Assembly: GCA_030849805.1 (NCBI GenBank)
Contig: JASANZ010002156.1
Location: forward strand, 1 to 57,156
Source of the DNA: Sergeia podlipaevii
Taxonomy: Eukaryota; Euglenozoa; Kinetoplastea; Trypanosomatida; Trypanosomatidae
Length of the DNA: 57,156 bases
Reading direction: 5' to 3'
The notes beneath the pieces are model-generated. The model was not told where the DNA came from. It did not search any database and was given only the letters and a program-made list of their open reading frames with translations. Position 1 is the first letter of the stretch, and every line of letters begins with the position of its first letter. Of the stretch, positions 20,041-29,946 are shown in pieces. A program made the position numbers and the translations under genes.

Positions 20041-23000
20041 ATGGGTGCGGGCGGCTCCCTGCCCTTCTCGTCCGTTTCCGCCTCGCGCGAGGTTGGCCCG
20101 ACTGCTTTTTTAGATAATGCCACTCGGAAAGTGCACAATACACTTTCTGGTGCTCGTGGCTACTTAAATGGTGGACGGTACAACAACAACAAGAACAACA
20201 AGAAGAAGAACAACAGCGATATCTTTCCCACAGAGACGAAGCCTGCATTAGGGCAAACAGTAGACGACGAATTTGGAGAGGAAGGGGTTACCCCACTTCC
20301 GCGCAATATTGTACTACCACGATGCTTTCTGGCAGGAACGGTTCCCTGGACAGGGCTTGAAGGAGAGGAGGACGCAGAGGTGACCCCGTGCTTCAGTTGT
20401 GGTCTGCTCTATCGCATAGTGTCCAGGGATGGCACGTGGGACTTTCATAACGCCACTACTACATATCGAATGGATATCGAGTATACCTTTGCGGGGCCCG
20501 TGCGAGCTGCCGGGCGTACCTTGCTGACGCGCAAGATGGTGAAGGTGTCTCCGTCTTCGGTCTTCTCACCTGCACTAGAGGGACTGCTGTCCTCATCTAC
20601 GACGGTGGCGCCGCGGCGAGGCAGTGGGGTCAGCAATGGCGGCAAAACCAGCTTTGCAAGCAAGCCTCCCTCGTCGTCATTGGCGTCACCGCCAATGTCA
20701 GTAGGGCCAGCGCTAGACTCCATTGCAGTAACGGTTGCGCAGGCTGTGTGTTACCCAGGGGAGACCATACGCTTTATTGCCCGTGATGGACAGGATCTGG
20801 TGCCTTCCATCTATGCTAGTAAGATTCAGGCGCGCGCGGTTCGGGAGGAGGAGCATGCGGCGCTCATGGAGCGTTGGCGCGTCTCGCTAGAGCAGGAGCT
20901 GCGTGATTTGAGCGAAGTCGCAGTGGCGGAGGCACGGAGACTAGGCGGAGGAACTGATGATGCCTTGACTGAAGAGGGGCTGCTTGCGGCGTGTGTGGCA
21001 CATGGGTGTCTCTACGTGGATCGTCATTTTTTGCCAGGCCCAGCCTCCATTGGAAGGGACGATATCTTACAAAGGGCTCTCTTTGGCGTGCATAAGAAAG
21101 AAGCAGGTGAGGAAGGCACGGAGGGCTGCATCAGGAGCAGCAGTGGCAATGTTGACGGTGGAGGCAGTTTAAACATTGATGCGGATATCTATTCGCTTGG
21201 AGAGTTCTCTATCCATGACGCCAGTCAGAGGAGTAGCCCGGTGCTCAGAGTAGGTAGTGCGGTGCAAGTTAGTACCCCCAGCGGTGACGCTGACGCCAAG
21301 TTTAGTGTCGCGCATATGGTGCCATGGAGTAGGCCTCGGGTCTTCCTGCCAGGTAGTCGCTTTCTTGCCCCCCATATCCGTCTATTCCGGGCTTCTCCAA
21401 GTCCTCTTCGTGTTTCCCAAGGTCTCCTCGGGAACAGCTGGCTCATTGGTGCTCTTGCAGTCTTGGCGGAATCTCCAAAGGCTGTGCGTAGGCTCTTTCA
21501 TCACCCCCGCGCGCCAGCACGACTGTTGCAGGAACAAAGCGTCGGGGCCTATCGTGTAACGCTTAACGTAAATGGCTGGTGGCGGAGCGTGATCGTGGAC
21601 GATTACTTCCCCGTGTGTGGGCACACGCCCTGCTTTGGTAAAAGCAGGCAGGACTGCTGCGAGATGTGGGTATCTGTGCTAGAGAAGGCGTATGCTAAGG
21701 TGTTTAGCTGTGGCCATGGTGGCCGCCACCATCATCACAATCATTGTCATCCCAGTTGTGGTAGTTACTTCGGTATAGCCGCGGGGGATCCTATTGCTGC
21801 GATGCGTGCCTTTACTGGATTTCCGGTGCGTGACTTCAGTGAGTGCTTCTCGGTGCCTTCTGGCCTAGAGGCGAGCACGATGGTGGAGCACCTAAGACGG
21901 TATCTTCGGCTAGGGTTTCAGGTGCTTATGTACACAAGTAGCAGCAACAGTGGTTCCTCCGCGACAGATGCAGATGGCAACGCAGAGGGCTGCCATTATC
22001 GTGACGATGATGGTTGCACATCCGTGGGTCTGGCCCCTGGTCGAGTCTACGCACTCCTTGCGATCCGTCAGTTTCACCAACCTACGCCTGCACAGCAGCA
22101 ACAGCAGCAAGGGATCTTCCCTGGTGACGCTGTTCTGTTGCTGCGCAACCCGTGGGGTGCGGGCACTAGCAGTAACAACGCCAACGGCACCGCTGCGTTG
22201 TGTTTGCGTGGCACAGGCGAGCTCGATGCAAATGGAAATGCCATCAACACTACCGCCGCAGGCGCAGGCGCCTCAACTTTCTGTACACTGGAAGACGATC
22301 CTGCGGTACTTGAGTTGAACGAGTCAGAAGCGGCACACCGTGTGGAAGCGGCGGTAGAAGCGTCTGTGAAAAGAAGCAGGAGCGGGAAAACGCAAGGAAA
22401 AGTTGTTCGGGAAAGCAGCAGCAGTAATGGGTATGTAAGCATGGCAGCCGCTCGTGAGGCGGTTCTAGCAACCCAGAAGCGATCGCTCAAGGACACCCTG
22501 TGGGTGAACTGGGTAGATGCACAGCGATACATGTGTGGATGTGGGGTTGTGTACACGCAGCGGAGCCAAAGCTTCGACTATCGAGTGCGTGGGAACTTTG
22601 CGCTGGTTTCTCCCTTTGCCACTTCAGCCAGCTTCAGCGCTGTCAGTGTGGCGAGTGCCTTGGGGGGAGAGGGCAATGGTGGCACAGGCAGTGAGGCGGG
22701 TAGTCCGACTACACGTAGAGCAGAGAATGTGCGAGTACCAAGTGTGTGTCTCTTGCTAAGCGCGCACTCACGTGTGAGCATCGCCATTACGCTTGACATT
22801 GGGGCTGATAGTGATGAGGATGAAGAAGAGGAGGAGGAGGAGGACGATCCCTTCATATTGATGAGCCTTGCGGTGGATACAGGGCGGAGTTGGCGGCGCA
22901 GCTTTCGTGTTAGGAGCAACACCACATCGGAACCTGGCTGCACCAGCTCGCTGTTCTCTTTTCAACAGACCCGCTCTATCAGCATGTGCGTCCCGCTTAT

Positions 23001-23319
23001 CCCGCAGCACTCGCCGTACCTACTCATCCCTCGTATTCTTACCACGGCCAAGTACCTGGAGAGGCACTCTCACCAACGCAGAAGCAGCACACCTTACGTG
23101 ATTGGTCTCTTGACTGCTAATGCACTGCCCAACGCTTCATTGGATGTGAATCTGGTATCACTCCCGGTCACCTCAAAGGCATTTGAAAACGCCACGCTGT
23201 TTAGTGCGCAAGGCATGCATGACGTTTCTGCACAAGTGCAGGTTCGCCGCCCAGCCACTGGTGTTGTAAGTACATATAGATATAAAGCGCTCATCACGCC
23301 TCCTGGGCCTCAAACATAA
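20041..23319 (+). CDS. Large myristoylation-signal calpain-like protein, S-R-N triad (1092 aa)
   Basis: Complete gene in a GCC-ATG-G context, stop TAA. The N-terminus MGAGGS fits an N-myristoylation signal (Gly2, Ser6) without a Cys for palmitoylation. A DUF1935 domain (GLLYRIV, FHNATTTY, CYPGETIRF) is split by a Ser/Pro-rich insert of about 60 residues. The protease core keeps the oxyanion Gln and reads LGNSW (Ser466, preceded by Asn instead of Asp). The His position is Arg668 (PGRVY) and Asn703 is present (RNPWG). Peculiar inserts: a His/Cys-rich loop at residues 557-573, a Gln run near 685, about 120 residues of Ala/Ser/Glu-rich sequence after the RNPWG motif, and an acidic run at about 923-937. 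Domain III is still recognisable (FQQTRSISM, HSPYLLIPR). Likely membrane-attached and inactive as a peptidase. Confidence 0.92.
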   Translation: MGAGGSLPFSSVSASREVGPTAFLDNATRKVHNTLSGARGYLNGGRYNNNKNNKKKNNSDIFPTETKPALGQTVDDEFGEEGVTPLPRNIVLPRCFLAGTVPWTGLEGEEDAEVTPCFSCGLLYRIVSRDGTWDFHNATTTYRMDIEYTFAGPVRAAGRTLLTRKMVKVSPSSVFSPALEGLLSSSTTVAPRRGSGVSNGGKTSFASKPPSSSLASPPMSVGPALDSIAVTVAQAVCYPGETIRFIARDGQDLVPSIYASKIQARAVREEEHAALMERWRVSLEQELRDLSEVAVAEARRLGGGTDDALTEEGLLAACVAHGCLYVDRHFLPGPASIGRDDILQRALFGVHKKEAGEEGTEGCIRSSSGNVDGGGSLNIDADIYSLGEFSIHDASQRSSPVLRVGSAVQVSTPSGDADAKFSVAHMVPWSRPRVFLPGSRFLAPHIRLFRASPSPLRVSQGLLGNSWLIGALAVLAESPKAVRRLFHHPRAPARLLQEQSVGAYRVTLNVNGWWRSVIVDDYFPVCGHTPCFGKSRQDCCEMWVSVLEKAYAKVFSCGHGGRHHHHNHCHPSCGSYFGIAAGDPIAAMRAFTGFPVRDFSECFSVPSGLEASTMVEHLRRYLRLGFQVLMYTSSSNSGSSATDADGNAEGCHYRDDDGCTSVGLAPGRVYALLAIRQFHQPTPAQQQQQQGIFPGDAVLLLRNPWGAGTSSNNANGTAALCLRGTGELDANGNAINTTAAGAGASTFCTLEDDPAVLELNESEAAHRVEAAVEASVKRSRSGKTQGKVVRESSSSNGYVSMAAAREAVLATQKRSLKDTLWVNWVDAQRYMCGCGVVYTQRSQSFDYRVRGNFALVSPFATSASFSAVSVASALGGEGNGGTGSEAGSPTTRRAENVRVPSVCLLLSAHSRVSIAITLDIGADSDEDEEEEEEEDDPFILMSLAVDTGRSWRRSFRVRSNTTSEPGCTSSLFSFQQTRSISMCVPLIPQHSPYLLIPRILTTAKYLERHSHQRRSSTPYVIGLLTANALPNASLDVNLVSLPVTSKAFENATLFSAQGMHDVSAQVQVRRPATGVVSTYRYKALITPPGPQT

Positions 23320-24610
23320 GCGAGTGAGGGGGATTTTTGGATTGTACTACTGCTTTTCTCTCGTTGAGGAAGAGCTCACTATCACATTTTTCTTTTTGAA
23401 GAAGAAGACATATATATGCAGTGGGGCACCTTATACAGTCCAGAAGCTGGGAAGCACAACTACATATAGTCATAATAGCTTTTTTTTTTTTAAAAAAAAA
23501 AGGAAGACAAGCAAACACGTGTGTACAGGACTCTATACATGTATGTGTCTTGCATTTCGTTGGATAGCCGCAAGCACATGAATAGGCACTGAAAATGTGT
23601 ATTTGATAACAGGGAACTTTGTGACTTCCCCATTATGTTTTTCTTCAATCATCTCGCACGGACGCTGCTTAAATTTATGTACTACGGCGTCCTTATTATC
23701 TTAATTATTTTTTTTCATATTTTTCTGACAGGCACTTTCCTCTTCCTCTTTTTTTTTTTTTTTCAACGGGTTCTATCACCTTATATGTGTCTCATACTGA
23801 GGGAAAAAATACTTTTTTTTTTTTAAAAGGACAGTACTGGCATGTGCACAGTCTTCTCTATATCCCGCCAAGAATACTTGTCATATATATTTTCCTGGGT
23901 TTTTTTTTTCATTTTCTATTATGCATTGCGTGTGTGTACGTGTGTTGAGAGGCTTGGATTGATGCCACAGAATCAAATTTTATAGTTATACATACCCGGG
24001 TATCTCATTCTGTACTCGTTATGTGCTTTATAGCCAGCGGAGTTGATAAACGTTGAGCGCTTTTTTAAAAACCACTGTTCTTTCCCTCTCTCTTTCGGCG
24101 TGACGAAATTATAACTTTTCTTGTTCTTGTGAAAAGAGAATACCTATGTTTGCATTTTGGCGCTCTGCTTGATGCCCATGCGATGCGAACAGCCATGGAA
24201 TATCTGATGTGTACCTTCCGCTTTTCATGCACACTTTCCTCCTCCCACACCTTTTCTTTATCTTCTGCACGCTTCTCTTCTGTTGTAGGAAAAAAAAAAT
24301 CAAGTGAATATAGCAAACATTTTTTTTTTGGTGTACGCACACTGGTTTCATCTTCTTTAAATTTGGCTTTCATACATTTGTGAACCCTCATCATTGGGTG
24401 TCTTTTCAACAACACTTCCTCTGAAAGAAGAGAAGAAAAAGGAAGGCATCGTTCATACTGTATAATAAATAGATCGCTATTTTTTCTTGTTCCTCTTTGT
24501 GGGTAGTGTTTTTTTTTTTCTCTCTTCAATCATTCGGTAATAAAAAAAAGAAGAGACGGTTATTCAACCCCAAGCATATTGTGTGAGAGATTCTTCCTTT
24601 AAAAAAAAAA
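23320..24610. other. Intergenic spacer
   Basis: No gene is supported. Poly-T/poly-A inverted runs occur near 23480-23501 and 23811-23828. A T/C tract (about 24509-24528) followed by AG at 24549-24550 is a candidate splice acceptor for the gene at 24611, giving a 5' UTR of about 60 bases that ends in an A-run touching the ATG. Confidence 0.65.
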
Positions 24611-25051
24611 ATGGGTTGCAACGAGTCCAAGGCGGAGGTGCAGAAGGATCCTGCAAAAGGTCAAATGCTGGGTAAGCCTACATTTCGGGGAACAGAGCAA
24701 ACTCCTCTTTTTAATGGACTTCTCTACCGTATCATTGACGAGAACGACGGGCGCTGGGGCTTCTTCAACAACAGCAAAGACTACGAGTTTCATGTGAAGT
24801 ATTTATTCGGCTCTGACAGTTCGATCTCGCCACTTGGGAATACCAAGATGAACGTTGAGGATGACGGCATCGTATGCACCGTGATTGTGTACCCACTTGA
24901 AACGGAGATGTTTATTGATGGAACAACGGATGGGTATGAAAGCAAGATTGAGGCGCTCCCCCTGTCAGAGGAGTACTTTGGTGACCACCCGGAGCTGGAT
25001 GAGCAGGCGTACTACAGGCGGCTTGAGGCACCAAAAGCCTCAACATTCTAA
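24611..25051 (+). CDS. Small dually acylated DUF1935 (SMP-like) protein, 146 aa
   Basis: Complete gene, stop TAA, start codon directly after an 11-A run. The N-terminus MGCNES predicts myristoylation at Gly2 and palmitoylation at Cys3. The rest is one compact DUF1935 domain (residues about 33-125) with the whole signature set: GLLYRII, W-F-F-N-N, FGSDSSISPLGNT, VYPLETEMF and ALPLSEEY. This is the shortest, least embellished form of the fold in the window and a good reference for it. In Leishmania the homologous SMP-1 is a flagellar membrane protein that needs both acyl groups (established); a similar membrane location is inferred here. Confidence 0.93.
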   Translation: MGCNESKAEVQKDPAKGQMLGKPTFRGTEQTPLFNGLLYRIIDENDGRWGFFNNSKDYEFHVKYLFGSDSSISPLGNTKMNVEDDGIVCTVIVYPLETEMFIDGTTDGYESKIEALPLSEEYFGDHPELDEQAYYRRLEAPKASTF

Positions 25052-27514
25052 AACATCTCTAGCGGCCCTGCATACGACAGCGGCTCTAGGCACACGCTCA
25101 AAAAAAAAAAGGCGTATATGCGCTGCCATTGGGGTTATTCCCTCTTTATTTTCTATTTCCTTTTTTGTCAATTTGCTCAAACGTTGTTTTTATTTATTTA
25201 TTTCTTTATTTGTGTGTGTGTGTGTGTGTATATAACGAGCTTCTCCTCTTTCAGAGAGAGAGGGGTACTTTTGTGCTTTATCAGGCACGCACACGCACAC
25301 ACACACACGCATTCATCGTGAACACATGTAAGTGCCACCGACGTGTGTAATATGGTTCTTTGTGCTTGTTTAATTTCTTTTTCTTTCTTTCTTTCTTTTT
25401 TTTTTAAAGGCTGACGTTTTCATTGTTTCTTTGTTTGTTTGTGTGTTGTATACTTCTGTTTTGTCTTGTTCCTTTTTTTTTTGGTATGTGTGTGTGAGAG
25501 AGAGTGTGACTGTGTGTCGGTCACGTAAACACTGATTGCTTTTGCTCTCATTCATCACTCAAGGTGGCACACTCTTCTTCTATCCTCTTCTTCTTTCTCT
25601 CTTCCATCTCATTTTTATTTTTATTTTTGCTACCATTGTGATGATATGCCAATGTTATCTTCTTTTTTTTTTCTAGCATTGCAGGATCATCCGCTGGATT
25701 ACGTGTGAATCTGGATTGGGTGATGATGTGGTATTGGAATGTGTGTAGGGGGAGGAGGCAGAGGTGGAGGTAAAGGGCAAAGAACTTAAAAAAAAAAATG
25801 AAAGTCTCACGGTGTTTCTTTCAATGTTTTATTAATATTATTAATATCATTGTACGCGTGTGCGGAGACTCTTTGTGAGAAAGAGGGGAGAGGAAAACAA
25901 TACATGAGTGAGGCTTTTTGCTATTCCTCTTGGTTACTATATCTTTGTATTTTTTACCATGTGTTTATTTAATCTTACTATATGTGTGATACTGTTTGCT
26001 TTTCTTTTGTATATTCTTTATCTTTTTTTTTTTTTTTTGCGATGACGCTTAAAAGAGAACCATTTTGCCATTCTTCGCATGTATTTACCCCTAAAATGCA
26101 GGACATCGTTGCTTGCTCCACCTCCCCCCTTCCCTCTTTGAGGATATTGGAAGGGAGGACCAAGTGAGGCGCTTCCTGTTGTTTCCAGAGGGAAATGGAA
26201 AAAGAGCGTATCTATTCTTACTTTCTTTTTTCTCTTTTCGGGGTGCGTTAGATCAGAAAGCGCGTACGTTCTTCTTTCTTTACTTTTCCTGTTGTGTTTA
26301 TATATGTGAAAACAGAAGAGGCAATTGATAGGGGAGGGGGAAAATTATGGTTATTTTCTCTTTATTTTTCCTTTACTACCTTGCCACGCTTTCTTTGAGA
26401 GCTGTTACTGTTGCTGATGATGAGATCGTTGTTTCGTACTAGCGCTATATATAGACACATTTTCCAATGTCCTTTTTATTTTTTTAATGTAGTGCGCATA
26501 GTAAGTATGTGCTTCCTCACATTCTCTCCTTCTTTCTTCGTTCTCCTTTCATGTCTTTTTGTTGTTCTTGTTGTTTTCCTTTATATATGCATCTGTACAC
26601 GCACTCACTGCTTTTAACAACACGTTATGAATTTCACAGGTAGTTTTTTTCTTACGCATGTACTTTCAAATATGAGGAGGAAATGGGGGGAGAAAGGAAG
26701 GAGGAGGTATGGGAAAAGGAAGGCGATGAATGCTTTAAGGACGCAATGATTGCTTTTATATACGTTCAATCCCTTTATTTTTCTTTTTATAGTTGGTTTT
26801 CTTTTTTTTACCTTTAGCTGGTTGAAGCTAAAAGAGAGATTGGGGATGGTGTGGCATGGCATGTTGGAGAAGATGTGCGCGGGGTTCTCTTGTGTTTGTT
26901 GGTTTGCGCGCTGGCGTTTGGAAATTTTTTTTTTCTCTCTGTGCCAGCTCCTCTCTTTCTGCATGTGTGTTTGTGTTTCTTTGCACAAGTGTGCATACAT
27001 ACGTGTATTGTGATGCCAAAAGAAAAGTGCGTCTTAGAAGAAGTGCTTATACTTTGTGAACTCGAAAAAAAAAGGGCAGGGCGGTAGAGGGGGGGGAGGG
27101 AGGATCTCACTTGCTCTTTCTCTCTATTTAGTTCCCTGATCGCATGTATGTATTGCATGTGCAATGTTGTTGTCTGTAAGGATTTGTCCTTTTAAGCTTT
27201 CTGTCTTTCCCGCCCTTTTTTTTTTGGCATTTTTTTTTTTCAAGTCTATATTGTTGTTTTGTTTTCTTCATACATTTGCATTTAGCTTTTTTATTTTTGA
27301 GCCAATTGTGTTTTTTCATGGTTTATAAATAGATTGCATTTTCCATCCTTTCTCTGCATTTCAACTACTACGCTTCGTCCTGAATCATTCTTTGTAGCAA
27401 AGGAGAATTGAGAGGACTAAGCGCCCCATAGTACGTCTATTTTTCTATATATTTCTTTAAAGAAAAAAACTTGCATTATTTTTCCGTTTTGTTCTTGCGG
27501 AGAAAAAAAAAAAG
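25052..27514. other. Intergenic spacer
   Basis: No gene is supported in 2.5 kb. Contains GT (about 25210-25229) and AC (about 25274-25309) repeats, an 18-base T run near 26022-26039, and a T/C tract at 27437-27458 followed by AG at 27461-27462 as the likely splice acceptor of the next gene. Confidence 0.65.
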
Positions 27515-27934
27515 ATGGGCAATTCATCCAGCAAGAGCACCAAGGGCAACGGCAGTCATCCTACTTATCGGTTTCAACACGGAAAGCCCAACTTTCGCTA
27601 TACTACCTGTTACCCTATGTTCAACAAATCTGTTTTTCGTTTAGCCAACGAAGACTCCAATCAGTGGGCATTTTATAATGATAACGCTGATCTCTTCGTC
27701 CACGTGGCTGTGCTCTTTGACTACGACTCCCAAATTGTCCCACTTGGCAGTACCACCGCGTTCCGCATTGATGACCCCGAGGAAGGTAACGAAGATGACT
27801 ATGGCAAATATCTATGCGAGGTGGATATCGCCCCCGGTGATACTCAGCTCTTTGTGGAGGGCATGATTACTGGCTGGCGTGTGGATACACTTGAAGCACG
27901 TACCTCCATGGATGAGCGTGTGTACCGTCTTTAA
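27515..27934 (+). CDS. Small myristoylation-signal DUF1935 protein, 139 aa
   Basis: Complete gene, stop TAA, preceded by an A-run. N-terminus MGNSSS fits N-myristoylation (Gly2, Ser6) but has no Cys3, so mono-acylation is predicted. A diverged DUF1935 domain fills the rest: FRLANED, W-A-F-Y-N-D, FDYDSQIVPLGSTT, then DIAPGDTQLFVEG in place of VYPxET. The final ALPLS-like strand is replaced by LEARTSMDERVY. Function unknown beyond the family; mono-acylated SMP relatives in Leishmania localise differently from the dually acylated SMP-1, so this neighbour of the MGCN protein may serve another membrane. Confidence 0.92.
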   Translation: MGNSSSKSTKGNGSHPTYRFQHGKPNFRYTTCYPMFNKSVFRLANEDSNQWAFYNDNADLFVHVAVLFDYDSQIVPLGSTTAFRIDDPEEGNEDDYGKYLCEVDIAPGDTQLFVEGMITGWRVDTLEARTSMDERVYRL

Positions 27935-28235
27935 TGTGGCAACCGACAATCTCGCAGAAAACTTCAACTAGTCATGAAGGGAAAGATGAGGAGACTATAC
28001 GTTCTGCATCAAACTATTTTTTTTATTGCTTTTTTGAGAGTTTTCTTTCTACTATATATATATTTGCGGCTCTTCACTTCCGAATGTGTATGTGAGTGAC
28101 CCACACTACATGTGTTTCACGCTCACACATCCTAGTGTTGTGGATAGCAACACGCTGTCACGGGGGATGCATGCACATGCGTACGTATGTATTACTATAC
28201 TAGCGGTGGAAGGGGACAGAAAGAACCAAAGGAGA

Positions 28236-28280
<45 letters not shown>

Positions 28281-29946
28281 ACTTTCTGGAGTAGAGCTGG
28301 ATGATGAAAAAGAGAGAACCAATGAGAGGGGAAGAAGGGCGTTTGCGAGCCGGAGAACAGTAAACTGACTTCCTCTTTTTGTAATGTGTCTATATTGTTT
28401 TTGTATATTTTTTTATTGCCGTTTTTTTTTTCTTTTCTTTTTTGTGTGTACGTAGTTGCTCATATCTTGTTCAGGGAAAAATGTCTTTTTATTTTCTTCC
28501 ATTTATTTGCCTCTTTTTATATGTTGTGGTTTGACATAGTTGTGGATTGTGCTAACGTCGTTTTGCTTTTTTTTTTTAACGTATGTGTATTTGTGTGTGT
28601 AGTTGCTTTTTCTCGCTCATTGTGAGTGAGTGATTTACAGTTTTCTTGATTGTCGTTGGCATTACGTTTCCTTCTTCTTTTTTTTGGAGGGGACGAGGAA
28701 TGTGCTTATTACTATTATTACTATTATTATTATTATTATTTTGATCACCACTATTTATTTGCTTCTCAGCACTGGTCCCCTGTGTGCAATATATATATAT
28801 ATGGTTGTTTAATCCTGCATTGCGCATGAATATGGAGGGTTGAACCTGTTACTGTTGTTACGAACAGTTTTCCCCTTCCCTTTTCATTGAGGTTGTATCT
28901 AGGGTGTATGTATGTGTGTATGTGTATATGAAAGATAAGTTCATCTGCACGGCTGCAGGTGTTGCATATGCTGTTATTGTTATTTGGGTTGCCGCAGTCT
29001 GGTGTATACATATTTATTTATTTATTTTTCAATGGTTTTCTCCCTTTTTTTGTTGTTGTTCCTTCCATTACTTTTTTTTTTTTAGAAGCACAAAGCGATA
29101 GTGCGTCAGTAGTGTCTCTGGTTAGAGGCAACCATGTGGTATTCCAGGGAATATGTTAAAGTATTTTTTCTTTTGTTTTTTTTTTTCCTCACGAGCGTGG
29201 CTACGCTTTGAACACAGATGGGTGAACTGGGGAGCCTCCACCAACTATTAGGTCCCGCTTGAAACTGCTTTTTTTTCTTCAGCGTTGCGCTATGTAGTGG
29301 GTCATTCGCCTTTCTTTCCCCTCATTGATTATTAATTCTCTTTCTGTCTCGCTATTTCCTTTCTTTTTTTCTGTATTTTAAGCGTCTACAACAAGTAAGC
29401 AACTTTAGATTTTATTTATATATCTATAGAGAGAGGAAACAAGTTGAGGGTTTTTTTCTTTTTCTAAAAGGAGAGTTGCCTTGTCTCTCGCCCCCTTCGT
29501 ATTGCTTCCTTTGGCGATATCAATTGCGTATCAAAGGAGAAAAATAAATTTAAGACCAACAACAAGAAAACGCTTTTAGACAGTTGTCGGTGCTTCTTTC
29601 TCCTTTTTTTGTTTTTTTGCATACCTAGCCTTCTTTGTGTGAGTGTGTGTGTGTGTGTGAGAGAGAGAGATAGGGAGGGAGCCGTTGTTACTATTACTGA
29701 TACTAATATTATTATTCTTTACTCATCGAATTACATATTTTTTTTGATATTATTTTGCGTATATATTTGCTTAACACGTGGCTGAGTGAGTGTGGCTTTC
29801 TCACTCTTTTTTATTTGCCCTGCCCCCCCCCTGTTCTTTCTTTGTGCACGCTCTATATATATTTGAATGTGCGTACTTGTGCGAGAAGCAAAAGCTCTTT
29901 GTGTTTGTTGTTGTTCTCTCTTCACTCTTTCACGTCCATTTAGACT
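27935..29946. other. Intergenic spacer
   Basis: No gene is supported in 2 kb. It holds a compound microsatellite, TA repeats (28235-28258) running directly into GA repeats (28258-28280), ATT repeats near 28709-28740, and GT/GA repeats near 29640-29670. Upstream of raptor there are two candidate splice acceptors: an AG at 29942-29943 after a strong T/C tract, only three bases before the ATG, and earlier AGs near 29885. Confidence 0.65.
28235..28280. repeat. Compound TA-GA microsatellite
   Basis: About 12 TA units flow directly into about 11 GA units. It is read directly from the sequence and lies in a spacer. Confidence 0.95.

Noticed and set aside
28235..28280. Repeat-rich spacers as CRISPR arrays or mobile elements
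   Set aside because: They are simple microsatellites without unique spacers, terminal repeats, or transposase or reverse transcriptase frames.
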